Positions 6,633 to 15,878 of a DNA stretch of 64,000 nucleotides are shown here, piece after piece. Source of the stretch: Gemmatimonas sp. (GTDB taxonomy: Bacteria; Gemmatimonadota; Gemmatimonadetes; Gemmatimonadales; Gemmatimonadaceae). A program made the position numbers and the translations under genes. Each line of letters begins with the position of its first letter. Position 1 is the first letter of the stretch. The notes beneath the pieces were generated by a model that was not told where the DNA came from, did not search any database, and worked only from the letters and a program-made list of their open reading frames with translations. The stretch is from assembly GCA_011390885.1 (NCBI GenBank), contig JAABRO010000059.1:107792-171791 (forward strand), given 5' to 3'.

Positions 6633-8636
6633 GTGCTGCTGGCGCGGGCGTGCAGGCGGGCCGCCGTCGCGCTGGTCGCGTCGGTGGCGCTCGCGCTGCT
6701 GCCGTGGTCGGTGGCCGAGTCGCAGGTCGACACCACCACGCGCCGCGACACCGCGCGCGTGGACAGCACCGCGCGCGTGGCGGACTCGCTGCGCCTCGCC
6801 TCGCTGCTCGCGGATTCCCTCCGCGCCGACTCGCTGCGCGCCGAGGCCATCCGTCGCCAGGCGGAACGCGCGGCCGATACCGTGAAGGCGCCGCTCAGCC
6901 GCTACGTGACGCCACCAAGCACGGAAGCCCTCACGCCGCTGCGCTGGTCGCGAGACGAGATGCTCTCGACCGGTGCCATGAACCTTGCCGACCTGCTCGA
7001 TGCGGTGCCCGGGCTCACCACCTTTCGCACGGCCTGGCTGCCGAGCATCAGCGCGGCGGCCTTCCAAGGGGACTTCCGGCGTGTGCGCGTCTTCCTGGAC
7101 GGGATCGAGCTCGACGCCCCCGACCCGCGCAACGACGGCGTGCTCGACCTCACCGAGATCTCGCTCATCGCACTCGACGAGGTGTCGGTGGAACGTGCAG
7201 CGGGCGAGGTGCGCGTCTGGCTGCGCAGCTGGACGGTGCAGAGCGTCACGCCGTACACGCGGACCGACATCTACACCGGCGACCTGAACACCAACGGATT
7301 CCGTGGCATGTTTGGGCGGCGGTTCATGAACGGTGCGCTCTTCCAGCTCACCTTGCAGCAGGGCGAAACCACGCGGCAGCGCGGCACCAACACCGGAGGA
7401 GGCTTCTCACCCGCACGGGGAGGCGTGACCGGTGACGGTGACCTGCAGCAGCTCACGGCACGCGTGGGGTGGGCACGCGGCCTCTTCAGCGTGGACGGCT
7501 ACCTGCTGAACACGCGGCGCACGCGCGATTCCAGCGCCGCCGATCCGGCGCGCTTCGGCGTGCCGGCCTTCACCGGCTCGCGCCGCGACGCCTACCTGCG
7601 CATCGGCTACGGCAACCCCACCCGCGGGCTGCACGTGCAGGCGTTGCTGGGCACACTTCGCACCGCGCGTGATCTTGGCGAGGACGACGCTGACACGCCG
7701 GTGCCTCCGATCGATCCGGACGCGGAAGAGGGAGAGGCACCGGAGCCACTGCCGGACTCCACGCGCAGCCGCAACCAGCAGCTGCTGCAGGCAGCCTGGA
7801 GCTGGGAGCGGTCCCGCGTGTCGGCGTTCGCGCGTCGACGCACGCTGAACGGGCAATCGGAGCTGCTGCCCGGCGTGCAGCTGCACACGGATCGCGGGTG
7901 GATGTCGGCCTCGCTGCACGGCGAGCGCTTGGGACTCGATTCGAGCCTTCGGCTCGATGCGAATGTGCGCCTCGCGCTGCGACCATGGCTGGTTGCCACC
8001 ATCGCGCACTCGGACCTCAGGCCGGACGACGCCACCGGGCGGCTGGCCGAACAGACGTCGCGCGTGGAGGGTGCCCTGCGACTCGGAGGTCGCTGGCTGA
8101 GCGCGGGAGTGATTCGACAGGGCTTCGAGGCGGGCGAGCGGTCGGTGGTCGTGCCGCGCCTGCTCACGCCGTATGTGGCCGAGTCGGTTCCGCAGCTGCT
8201 GGGCACGACCACCAACGGCGTGACCTTCGGCGCGCACGCGCCGCTGTACAAGGACTTCCGCGTGGAGCTGCGCGGCACGCGCTGGAACGCGTCGCGCGAA
8301 TACCGGCCCACCACGCATGTGCGCGCGTCGTTCATTCTGCAGAGCGAGTGGCGCAGCCGATTCCCGCGCGGCGAGTTCGGCATCAATGCGCGCCTCATTC
8401 ACGAGTACCGCAGCGGCATCGCGTTCGTGGACCCGGATCGGGCGAGCACGCCCGAGTTCTTCCGGCAGACGGAGCCGTACAACCTGGGCATCGCGCTGCT
8501 CGAGATCCGCATCCAGCGCGCGACGATCTTCTACCAGTTCCGCAATGCGTATGGCGCCCAGTACGCGCAGGTGCCGGGGGTGCCCATGCCGCCACCGTTC
8601 CAGATCTACGGCGTGCGCTGGGAGTGGTTCAATTGA
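6633..8636 (+). CDS. TonB-plug-domain outer-membrane protein
   Basis: 667 aa from GTG 6633, chosen because it yields a signal peptide (RRAAVALVASVALALLPWSVAES). Residues about 40-80 are a charged helical segment built of DSTAR/DSLR repeats. Residues about 105-200 resemble a TonB plug: MNLADLLDAVPGLTTFRT, FRRVRVFLDGIELDAP and LIALDEVSVERAAGEVRVW. The remaining ~460 residues look like barrel strands with an acidic-Pro insert (DEDDADTPVPPIDPDAEEGE-like). It ends EWFN rather than with a typical terminal Phe/Trp. No TonB box was identified, so it may be a plug-containing barrel of unknown cargo. Longer upstream starts would overlap pepA. Confidence 0.65.
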   Translation: MLLARACRRAAVALVASVALALLPWSVAESQVDTTTRRDTARVDSTARVADSLRLASLLADSLRADSLRAEAIRRQAERAADTVKAPLSRYVTPPSTEALTPLRWSRDEMLSTGAMNLADLLDAVPGLTTFRTAWLPSISAAAFQGDFRRVRVFLDGIELDAPDPRNDGVLDLTEISLIALDEVSVERAAGEVRVWLRSWTVQSVTPYTRTDIYTGDLNTNGFRGMFGRRFMNGALFQLTLQQGETTRQRGTNTGGGFSPARGGVTGDGDLQQLTARVGWARGLFSVDGYLLNTRRTRDSSAADPARFGVPAFTGSRRDAYLRIGYGNPTRGLHVQALLGTLRTARDLGEDDADTPVPPIDPDAEEGEAPEPLPDSTRSRNQQLLQAAWSWERSRVSAFARRRTLNGQSELLPGVQLHTDRGWMSASLHGERLGLDSSLRLDANVRLALRPWLVATIAHSDLRPDDATGRLAEQTSRVEGALRLGGRWLSAGVIRQGFEAGERSVVVPRLLTPYVAESVPQLLGTTTNGVTFGAHAPLYKDFRVELRGTRWNASREYRPTTHVRASFILQSEWRSRFPRGEFGINARLIHEYRSGIAFVDPDRASTPEFFRQTEPYNLGIALLEIRIQRATIFYQFRNAYGAQYAQVPGVPMPPPFQIYGVRWEWFN

Positions 8637-8690
8637 GCCCGGCGCCGTCTCGCGCCGATCGGGCCGACACGCAACTCGGGAGGCGATCGC

Positions 8691-9566
8691 ATGGTGCGTA
8701 GCATGACGGGCTTCGGCCTCGCGGAGGGCGACGTGGGCTCGGCCCGCGTGACGGTGGAAGTGCGCACGGTGAACCACCGGTTCTTCTCGCCGAGCATCAA
8801 GCTGCCGCCGGCGTTTGGCCGGTGGGAGACGGAGGTGCGCGAGGCGCTGCGCACGCGCGTGGCGCGCGGTCACGTGACGCTCTCGGTCCGGCTGGAACGC
8901 GGCGAGGGCGCATCGGCCGGAATCGACGAGGTGCGCTTCGCCGAGGTGGTCGCGCAGCTGCGTCGCCTGCGCGAGCGCTACGTGCTCGAGGGACCGGTGG
9001 ACCTCGCGGCCGTGCTCCGCATGCCGGACGTGATCGCGGCGTCGCGCGACGAGGAGAGCGAGGGCACGGCGGCCGAACTCGTGGCCATCGTGGTGGCCGC
9101 CCTCGACCGCCTCGAAGCCGCCCGCGCCGATGAAGGGCATCGGCTGGCCGAGGTGCTGCGCCAGCGGGTGCAGGCGGTGACGGAAGCACTCGCGCGGATC
9201 GCGCACCGCGCCCCGGAACGTCTCACCGCACAGCGCGATCGCCTCCGGGCCTCCGTGCTCGAACTCACCGGCGGCCTCGCGATCGACGAGCAGCGCCTCG
9301 CACAGGAGATCGCCCTGCTCGCCGACCGGATGGACATCGCCGAGGAGCAGGACCGGTTCCGCAGCCACATCGAGGCGTTCCTCACCACGCTCGCGGCCCC
9401 AGGTGGCGAGCCGGTGGGCAAGCGCCTCGGCTTTCTGCTGCAGGAGATGCTCCGGGAAGCGAACACGACCGGCAGCAAGGCTGCCGACGCGATGATCCTG
9501 CAGGACGTCATCGCGATCAAGGAAGAGCTCGAGCGCATCCGCGAACAGGTCGAGAACCTCGAATGA
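8691..9566 (+). CDS. yicC: YicC-family endoribonuclease-like protein
   Basis: 291 aa, matching the YicC/YloC family: the diagnostic N-terminus MVRSMTGFGLAEGD, EVRTVNHRFFSPSIKLP, and the C-terminal GKRLGFLLQEMLREANTTGSK followed by EELERIREQVENLE. E. coli YicC is an endoribonuclease. The start ATG 8691 follows GGGAGG by a normal spacing. It overlaps gmk by four bases (ATGA), the widespread yicC-gmk-rpoZ arrangement. Confidence 0.95.
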   Translation: MVRSMTGFGLAEGDVGSARVTVEVRTVNHRFFSPSIKLPPAFGRWETEVREALRTRVARGHVTLSVRLERGEGASAGIDEVRFAEVVAQLRRLRERYVLEGPVDLAAVLRMPDVIAASRDEESEGTAAELVAIVVAALDRLEAARADEGHRLAEVLRQRVQAVTEALARIAHRAPERLTAQRDRLRASVLELTGGLAIDEQRLAQEIALLADRMDIAEEQDRFRSHIEAFLTTLAAPGGEPVGKRLGFLLQEMLREANTTGSKAADAMILQDVIAIKEELERIREQVENLE

Positions 9567-10210
9567 GACCCTTTCCGGTCATTCTGTCCGCGCCCTCGGG
9601 GGCCGGCAAGACCACGATCGCCCACAAGCTGCTGGAGCGTCGGGCCGATCTAGGTTATTCTGTCTCGTGTACGACGCGGGTGCAGCGCCCCGGCGAGGTC
9701 GACGGCGAGGATTACCACTTCCTGAGCCGGGAGCGGTTCGAGGCCGAACGGGATGCGGGCGCCTTCGCCGAGTGGGCCGAGGTGCACGGGAAGTACTACG
9801 GGACGCTCCGCCGTGAGGTGGAACGGGTGTTGTCGTCCGGTCGTCACTGCCTCATGGACATCGATGTGCAGGGCGCTCGGCAGTTCGCGGCCGCGTTCCC
9901 GGAGACGGTGCTGGTGTTCATCCTGCCGCCGTCCGGGGAGGCACTGCTGAAGCGGCTCACGGGGCGGGGCAGCGAGGACGAGGACCGGCTGCTGCTGCGG
10001 CTCCGCAATGCGAAGGCGGAGATCGCCGAGGTGGGGCGGTATCACTACGTGGTCGTCAATGACGATCTCGAGCAGGCAGTTGGGCGGGTCGCGTCGATCA
10101 TCGACGCGGAGAGCGTGCGTCACGAGCGGGTGCACACCCTCGAAGAACAGGTGGGCGCGCTCATCGCGCAACTCGAGCAGCAAATCAACGGTATTCAACG
10201 AGGCGGATAG
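9563..10210 (+). CDS. gmk: Guanylate kinase
   Basis: 215 aa ATP:GMP phosphotransferase, an essential step to GDP/GTP. It shows the P-loop SAPSGAGKTT (residues 8-17), the GMP-binding SVSCTTRVQRPGEVDGEDYHFLS, DIDVQGARQF, and the lid segment TGRGSEDEDRLLLRL. It is translationally coupled to yicC (ATGA overlap) and followed two bases later by rpoZ, linking guanine nucleotide supply to RNA polymerase assembly genes. Confidence 0.97.
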   Translation: MRPFPVILSAPSGAGKTTIAHKLLERRADLGYSVSCTTRVQRPGEVDGEDYHFLSRERFEAERDAGAFAEWAEVHGKYYGTLRREVERVLSSGRHCLMDIDVQGARQFAAAFPETVLVFILPPSGEALLKRLTGRGSEDEDRLLLRLRNAKAEIAEVGRYHYVVVNDDLEQAVGRVASIIDAESVRHERVHTLEEQVGALIAQLEQQINGIQRGG

Positions 10211-10212
10211 CC

Positions 10213-10422
10213 ATGCAGGTGTTCACTCCGGACGAAATCAGCCGCAACTCGGCCAACAAGTATCTCAGCGTGCTCATCGCCGCGAAGTTCGCGCGGGTGC
10301 TCAACGAGTTCCCGCGTGAGCGCACCTCGAAAGAGAAGAAGCTCACCACGCGCGCGCTCGAGGAGCTGTCGGCGGGGAACATCGAGTACCGCGTGATGCC
10401 GAGGAAGCGCGGCGGCGCCTGA
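10213..10422 (+). CDS. rpoZ: RNA polymerase omega subunit
   Basis: 69 aa, a normal size for omega. The segment SANKYLSVLIAAKFARVLNEF corresponds to the conserved N-terminal helices and LTTRALEELSAGNIEYRVMP to the conserved C-terminal part that clamps the beta' tail. It lies two bases after gmk and is followed by a stem-loop. Confidence 0.9.
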   Translation: MQVFTPDEISRNSANKYLSVLIAAKFARVLNEFPRERTSKEKKLTTRALEELSAGNIEYRVMPRKRGGA

Positions 10423-10443
10423 CCGGCCTCCGTCTGCCGCATC

Positions 10444-10482
10444 GCGCGCCGCGTTCCGGCTCTCCGCCGGGTCGCGGCGCGC
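10444..10482 (+). terminator. Stem-loop between rpoZ and coaBC
   Basis: 10-bp outer stem (10444-10453 with 10473-10482) capped by an inner CCGGC/GCCGG hairpin. A weak T/C run follows. It may terminate or attenuate the yicC-gmk-rpoZ transcript before coaBC. Confidence 0.5.
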
Positions 10483-10512
10483 AGTCCTTCCGCCCCCTCC
10501 GTCGCCCTCCTC

Positions 10513-11724
10513 GTGCGTCCCTTCGACCATCAGCGCATCCTGCTCGGCGTCACCGGCGGCATCGCGTCGTACAAGTCCGCGTGGCTCGCGCGCCTGCTCA
10601 CGCAGGCGGGCGCCGATGTCGATGTGGTGCTCACCCGATCGGCGAGCGAGTTCGTCGGAGCCGTCACCTTCGAGGCGCTCACGGGGCGGCCCGTGCACAC
10701 CGCGCTGGTGGAGGCCGGACACGCGCTCGACCACATCCGCCTCGCCCGCGCGGCCCAGGCGGTGATCGTGGCACCGGCCACCGCCGACTTCCTGGCGCGC
10801 ACCGCCGGCGGCCACGCCGACGACCTGCTCGGCGCCTGCCTGCTGGCCACCGAGGCACCGGTGCTGCTCGCGCCCGCCATGAACGACCGCATGTGGGCGC
10901 ACCCCGCGGTCCAGGCCAACGTGCAGCGCGTGCGCGAACTCGGCTATCACATCGTGGAGCCGGACACCGGTCCGCTCGCGGCGGGCGAGGGGAGCGGCCC
11001 CGGCCGCATGCCAGAGCCCGAGATCCTGCGTGCGCACGTCGCGCGCCTGCTTGGCATGCGCGAACGCTCGCGTCTGCGGGACCGACGCGTGGTGATCACG
11101 GCCGGCCCCACGCGCGAGCCCGTCGATCCGGTGCGGTTCCTGTCCAATCGCTCATCGGGGCGCATGGGCGTGGAACTCGCGGCCGCCGCGTGGCGACGCG
11201 GCGCGCACGTCACGCTCATTGCCGGCCCGCTCGAGGTGCCGATGCCGGTGGGCGTGGAGGTCGTGCCGGTGGAGACCACACACGAAATGGCCAACGCCGT
11301 GCGCCACGCGCTGCCCGACGCCGACGTGCTCATCATGGCCGCGGCGCCGGCCGACTTCACCGTGGCCGAGCCCGCCGACCGCAAGCTCAAGAAGCGCGAA
11401 CGGCCAGCGTCGCTCACGCTCGCCTCCACCGAGGATATCCTGCTCGCGACCCGCAATGTGCGACCCTCGGGTGCCGTGATCGTGGGCTTCGCGCTCGAGA
11501 CGGGCAACGCGCTCGCTGAGGGCACGCGCAAGCTGGAAGAGAAGGGGCTCGACATCGTGGTCATCAACGACGCCACCGAGCCGGGCGCCGGCTTCGCCAC
11601 GTCCACGAACCGCGTCACGATCGTGGACCGCAACGGGCGTGTGGAGCCGCTCTCACTCCTGCCGAAGCGCGACGTGGCCGAGATCGTGCTCGACCGGGCG
11701 GAGGCGCAGCTGGGTGGACGCTAA
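10513..11724 (+). CDS. coaBC: Bifunctional phosphopantothenoylcysteine decarboxylase / phosphopantothenate-cysteine ligase
   Basis: 403 aa coenzyme A biosynthesis enzyme. The N-terminal CoaC flavoprotein half (about 1-180) has the opening ILLGVTGGIASYKSAWL and the PAMNDRMW motif. The C-terminal CoaB half (about 190-400) has ITAGPTREPVDPVRFLSNRSSGRMG and late DIVVINDATEPGAGFATSTN, which bind the nucleotide and 4'-phosphopantothenate. It starts at GTG and its end overlaps the next gene by 11 bp. Confidence 0.96.
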   Translation: MRPFDHQRILLGVTGGIASYKSAWLARLLTQAGADVDVVLTRSASEFVGAVTFEALTGRPVHTALVEAGHALDHIRLARAAQAVIVAPATADFLARTAGGHADDLLGACLLATEAPVLLAPAMNDRMWAHPAVQANVQRVRELGYHIVEPDTGPLAAGEGSGPGRMPEPEILRAHVARLLGMRERSRLRDRRVVITAGPTREPVDPVRFLSNRSSGRMGVELAAAAWRRGAHVTLIAGPLEVPMPVGVEVVPVETTHEMANAVRHALPDADVLIMAAAPADFTVAEPADRKLKKRERPASLTLASTEDILLATRNVRPSGAVIVGFALETGNALAEGTRKLEEKGLDIVVINDATEPGAGFATSTNRVTIVDRNGRVEPLSLLPKRDVAEIVLDRAEAQLGGR

Positions 11725-12874
11725 GGAACGGCTCCGACTCTACCTCGAACAGCGACGCGACCTCGGCGAGTCCGAGCTCGTGCTCGATACGCTGCCGGTC
11801 GATGATGTGCTCGCCCTGATCGGCGCCGGCGGAACCGCGGGGGCGCGTCCCGTCACGCCGCGCCGGCCCAAGGCGGCGCCGGCGCACGACGCCGAGGCGG
11901 GGACCGCCCACGAGGCACAAGCCACGCCGCGCGACGCCGCGCCAGCGGCAGGCGACGCCTCGGAGCGCGCCGCACCGCCCGAGGTGGCGCCGCCCCCCAC
12001 ACCGGCTCCGCGCTTCGATCCGAGCAGCGCGAACCGCGACTGGCGGTCGGCGCTGCGTGCGCAGGGCCTTGGTGAGGGAGGCTCGATCGCGCGTCCCGAC
12101 ACGCCGGCGCCGTCGCCAGAACCGTCCGTGCCTGGTGCGGCGCCCGCCACACCATCGGCAACGCCGGCGCCCGCCGACGTGCCCGCCGAGGCCGCGGCGG
12201 CCAACGGCCTCGGGCTCGACGCACCGCCGCTGCCCTCGTGGCTCACGGCCCTCGGGCTGCCGTACGGGATGTCGGTGGGCCGCGCGCTGCAGGCACCGGC
12301 CGGCGTGTCCACGCTCGATGACGTGGCCACGGCCATCGCGGCGTGTGCGGCCTGCCCACTCGGCGCCACGGCCACCAACCACGTGCCCGGCGAGGGGAAT
12401 CCGCAGGCCGACTTCGTGCTGGTCGGCGAAGCGCCGGGACAGACCGAGGACGAAACGGGGCGACCGTTCGTGGGCGCGGCCGGTCAGCTGCTCACGAAGA
12501 TTCTCGGGGCGATCAAGTTCGCGCGCGAGGACGTGTTCATCTGCAACGTGCTCAAGCATCGACCGCCGGGCAATCGCACGCCCACCCCGGAGGAGGTGCG
12601 CGCCTGCCGGCCGTTCCTCGAGCAGCAGCTGGCGCTCCTGCAGCCGCGCGTGATTCTCGCACTCGGCACGTCGGCCGCGCACGCGTTGCTCGGCACCACG
12701 CAGAGCCTCGGCGCGCTCCGCGGCAAGGTCCATCGCTACCACGGCGTGCCCGTGGTGGTCACGTATCATCCGGCAGCACTCCTGCGCAACGAGGCGTGGA
12801 AGCGCCCGACGTGGGAGGACGTGCAACTCGCGCGGCGCATCCACGACGCATCACGCGAAGCGAGCGGCTCATGA
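11714..12874 (+). CDS. Uracil-DNA glycosylase, family 4-like, with long N-terminal extension
   Basis: 386 aa from GTG 11714, overlapping coaBC. The C-terminal half (about 195-386) is a family 4 uracil-DNA glycosylase: CAACPLGATATNH, motif A GEAPGQTEDETGRPFVGAAG, ICNVLKHRPPGNRTPTPEEV, LALGTSAAHALLG and motif B YHPAALLRN. It removes uracil from DNA. At the usual KCRPP cysteine it has His (KHRPP), so one [4Fe-4S] ligand is non-standard. Residues 1-40 are a helical block (LRLYLEQRRDLGESELVLDTLP) and about 41-190 are Ala/Pro-rich linker. It is coupled to dnaB by ATGA. Confidence 0.88.
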   Translation: MDAKERLRLYLEQRRDLGESELVLDTLPVDDVLALIGAGGTAGARPVTPRRPKAAPAHDAEAGTAHEAQATPRDAAPAAGDASERAAPPEVAPPPTPAPRFDPSSANRDWRSALRAQGLGEGGSIARPDTPAPSPEPSVPGAAPATPSATPAPADVPAEAAAANGLGLDAPPLPSWLTALGLPYGMSVGRALQAPAGVSTLDDVATAIAACAACPLGATATNHVPGEGNPQADFVLVGEAPGQTEDETGRPFVGAAGQLLTKILGAIKFAREDVFICNVLKHRPPGNRTPTPEEVRACRPFLEQQLALLQPRVILALGTSAAHALLGTTQSLGALRGKVHRYHGVPVVVTYHPAALLRNEAWKRPTWEDVQLARRIHDASREASGS

Positions 12875-14343
12875 CCATGGTTCCCGTGTCCGCGATCGCC
12901 TCCACGGCACTCGCGCGCGACCCGTACAAGGATCGGCGTCCGCCCTGGTCGGAAGACGCCGAGCGCGCCGTGCTGGGGGCCATGCTCCTCGACGCCGACG
13001 CGATCCTGCGCGCCTCCGAGCACGTGGACGACTCGATGTTCTACCGTGAGGGGCACCGGCGGCTGTTCCGGGCCGCCGCCGCCCTCACGCAGCGTGGCGC
13101 GGTGGTGGATACGCTCACGCTCGCCGACGAACTCGAGCGGCGCGGTGAACTCGAACAGTGCGGCGGTCGCGAGTACCTGTCGTTCCTCGTGGACGCGGTG
13201 CCCACGGTCGCCAACGTGGAGTATCACGCGCAGATCGTGCGCGAGAAGGCGATCCTGCGGCGGCTCATCGAGACGAGCACCGAGATCGTGCAAGAGGCGT
13301 TCGAGGCGCGCCAGCCGGCGCACGACCTGCTCGACCTCGCCGAGTCGCGCATCTTCCAGCTCGGCCAGACACGCGACCGCGCCGGCTTCGCGCGCGTGAA
13401 GGAGCTGCTCTGGCCGGCCATGGAGAAGCTCGAGGCGCTCGCACAGCGCGAGAGCGCGATCACGGGCGTGCCCAGCGGCTTCAACGACCTCGACCACATG
13501 CTGTCGGGGTTCCAGCCCGCCGACCTCGTGATCGTGGCGGCGCGCCCCTCCATGGGCAAGACGGCGTTCGTGCTCAACATCGCGCAACACGCGGCCATCA
13601 CGAGCAAGAAATCGGTTGCGTTCTTTTCGCTCGAAATGAGTAAAGAGTCTCTGGTGCAGCGACTGCTCGCCAGCGAGGCGCTCATCGACGCGCAGGCCCT
13701 CCGCAAGGGAGGCCGCGCGCTCGACGAGGCGATGCCCCGGCTGGCGCAGGCCGCCGGCATCCTCAGCCACGCCCCGATCTACATCGACGACACGCCGGGA
13801 CTCGGCATCCTCGAAATGCGATCGAAGGCCAGGCGGCTGAAGGCGGAGCACAACCTCGACCTCATCATCGTGGACTACCTGCAGCTCATGTCCGGCCCCG
13901 CGGGCTCTGAGAACCGACAGCAGGAGGTGTCGCAGATCTCGCGCGGGCTCAAGGCGCTCGCGAAGGAGCTGGGCGTGCCCGTGCTGGCGCTCTCGCAGCT
14001 CTCGCGCGCGCCGGAGCAGCGCACGGGCGAGGACAAGGGACGTCCGCTGCTCTCCGACCTCCGCGAGTCGGGCGCCATCGAGCAGGACGCCGACGTGATC
14101 CTGTTCATCTTCCGGCAGGAAGTGTACGCCGAGCGCGATGAGACGGGACGGCTCAAGGATCCGGGGCTCGAGGGGAAGGCCGAGATCATCATCGGCAAGC
14201 AGCGCAACGGTCCCATCGGCAGCGTGCGGCTGTACTTCCACAAGCATTACACGCGCTTCGACAACTACAGCGCGCGCGCGCCCGAGCCGTCGTACGGAGG
14301 CGGACCGCGCCTCGTGACGGGCGGCGACGAGCCACCGTACTGA
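12871..14343 (+). CDS. dnaB: Replicative DNA helicase
   Basis: 490 aa hexameric 5'-3' helicase unwinding DNA at the fork. The N-terminal DnaG-interacting domain begins PPWSEDAERAVLGAMLLD (about residues 20-120). The RecA-like domain has GVPSGFNDLDHMLSGFQPADL, Walker A ARPSMGKTAF, FSLEMSKESLVQRLL, Walker B LIIVDYLQLM and LRESGAIEQDADV. Full length, with no intein in the Walker region. The start ATG overlaps the glycosylase stop; ATG 12877 is an alternative. Confidence 0.97.
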   Translation: MTMVPVSAIASTALARDPYKDRRPPWSEDAERAVLGAMLLDADAILRASEHVDDSMFYREGHRRLFRAAAALTQRGAVVDTLTLADELERRGELEQCGGREYLSFLVDAVPTVANVEYHAQIVREKAILRRLIETSTEIVQEAFEARQPAHDLLDLAESRIFQLGQTRDRAGFARVKELLWPAMEKLEALAQRESAITGVPSGFNDLDHMLSGFQPADLVIVAARPSMGKTAFVLNIAQHAAITSKKSVAFFSLEMSKESLVQRLLASEALIDAQALRKGGRALDEAMPRLAQAAGILSHAPIYIDDTPGLGILEMRSKARRLKAEHNLDLIIVDYLQLMSGPAGSENRQQEVSQISRGLKALAKELGVPVLALSQLSRAPEQRTGEDKGRPLLSDLRESGAIEQDADVILFIFRQEVYAERDETGRLKDPGLEGKAEIIIGKQRNGPIGSVRLYFHKHYTRFDNYSARAPEPSYGGGPRLVTGGDEPPY

Positions 14344-14354
14344 CGCGGCGTCCC

Positions 14355-15878
14355 ATGGCACGCGCGAAATCGGTGTACCGCTGCACGGAGTGCGGCGCGG
14401 ATTATCCGAAGTGGGCGGGGCGGTGCGAAACCTGCGGCGCGTGGAACACGCTCGCCGAGGAGCCCGTGGCCACGTCGTCGGGCGGTCGCCGCGCACGGGA
14501 AGCGCTGACGGCGGAGGCGGTGCCCGCCGTGCGCCTCGACGCCGTCACCGGGAGCGAGTCCATGCGCTGGCGCACCGGCCTCGACGAGTTCGACTTCGTG
14601 CTCGGCGGCGGCATCGTGCCAGGGGCCATGGTGCTGGTGGGCGGCGAACCGGGCATCGGCAAGAGCACCCTGCTGCTGCAGGTCGCGGCGCGACTCGATG
14701 GGGCCGGTCATCGCACGCTGTACGTGTCGGGCGAGGAGTCGCCGCTGCAGGTCAAGCTGCGTGCCGAACGGCTGACCGAATCGGCGGGCGGCGTCTCGCT
14801 CGTGACCGAGACGGCGCTGGAGCGGATCCTTGCCACGGCGGCCGCACCGGATGCGCACGACGCGCGTCCGCTGGCCGTGCTCGTGGTGGACTCGATCCAG
14901 ACTGTGCACACCGAGACGCTCGAAGGCGCGCCGGGGAACGTGGGGCAGGTGCGCGAGTGCGCGGCGCGGCTCATGCGGTTCGCCAAGGAGCGGAACGTGG
15001 CGGTGTTCGTGATCGGCCACGTGACCAAGGGCGGCGGCATCGCCGGTCCGAAGACGCTCGAGCACATCGTGGACACGGTGCTCTACTTCGAGGGGGAGGG
15101 CTCGCTCGATCATCGCATCCTCCGCGCCACGAAGAACCGCTTCGGCAGCGTGGACGAGATCGGGGTGTTCCGCATGGCGCCCAGCGGGCTCGTGCCGGTG
15201 GCCAACCCGTCGGCGTTGTTCATGGGGGACCGTCAGGACGTGGCGAGCGGCAGCGCGGTGTGTGCGCTCATGGAGGGCACGCGGCCCGTGCTCGTGGAAG
15301 TGCAGGCACTCGCCGCGCGGGCGGGCTTCGGCACGCCGCAGCGCGTGGCCAACGGCATCGACGGACGCCGTCTCGCGCTGCTGCTGGCGGTGCTCGACAA
15401 GCGCGGCGGCTTCTCCTGCGCCGACCTCGATGTGTTCTGCAACCTCGTGGGTGGCATGCGCGTGCAGGAGCCGGCGGTGGACCTCGCCGTCGCGGTGGCG
15501 ATCGCGAGCAGCGTGACCGATCGGGCGCTGCCCGCCCACGCGGTGTTCCTCGGCGAGCTCGGACTCGGTGGCGAAGTGCGCGCCGTCACGCAGGTCGAAC
15601 GGCGCCTTGCCGAAGCCGCCAAGCTCGGCATGACCGAGGCCTATCTCGCCGAGCGCGCCGTGCCGCACCGCGTGCCGGCGGGCATGATCGTGCACGGCGT
15701 GCGCTCGCTGGCCGACGTACTCGCGCTGACCATCGGTCCGCGACGCGCGGGAAGTGGCGCGGGGCGGCCGCGCGCGAGTGCGGCACACGCCGCGGCTGCA
15801 CGCAGCGCACCAGGCGCGCGCACGCGCGCCGACTTCGATTCCGATTCCGAGAGCGACTGGTCCGACGATGACAGCTGA
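14355..15878 (+). CDS. radA: DNA repair protein RadA (Sms)
   Basis: 507 aa DnaB-like/RecA-like branch-migration motor of recombinational repair. In order: a four-Cys zinc finger CTECGADYPKWAGRCETCGAW (residues 10-30), Walker A GGEPGIGKST, ESPLQVKLRAERL, the diagnostic KNRFGSVDEIGVF, and a C-terminal Lon-protease-like domain (about 290-450). The final ~55 residues are an Ala/Arg- then Asp/Ser-rich tail (DSDSESDWSDDDS) longer than usual. The end overlaps ispD by 11 bp. Confidence 0.96.
   Translation: MARAKSVYRCTECGADYPKWAGRCETCGAWNTLAEEPVATSSGGRRAREALTAEAVPAVRLDAVTGSESMRWRTGLDEFDFVLGGGIVPGAMVLVGGEPGIGKSTLLLQVAARLDGAGHRTLYVSGEESPLQVKLRAERLTESAGGVSLVTETALERILATAAAPDAHDARPLAVLVVDSIQTVHTETLEGAPGNVGQVRECAARLMRFAKERNVAVFVIGHVTKGGGIAGPKTLEHIVDTVLYFEGEGSLDHRILRATKNRFGSVDEIGVFRMAPSGLVPVANPSALFMGDRQDVASGSAVCALMEGTRPVLVEVQALAARAGFGTPQRVANGIDGRRLALLLAVLDKRGGFSCADLDVFCNLVGGMRVQEPAVDLAVAVAIASSVTDRALPAHAVFLGELGLGGEVRAVTQVERRLAEAAKLGMTEAYLAERAVPHRVPAGMIVHGVRSLADVLALTIGPRRAGSGAGRPRASAAHAAAARSAPGARTRADFDSDSESDWSDDDS

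Noticed and set aside
7407..9368. A 653-codon open frame on the minus strand
   Set aside because: Shadow of the outer-membrane protein gene and yicC; no signal, motif or SD supports it.
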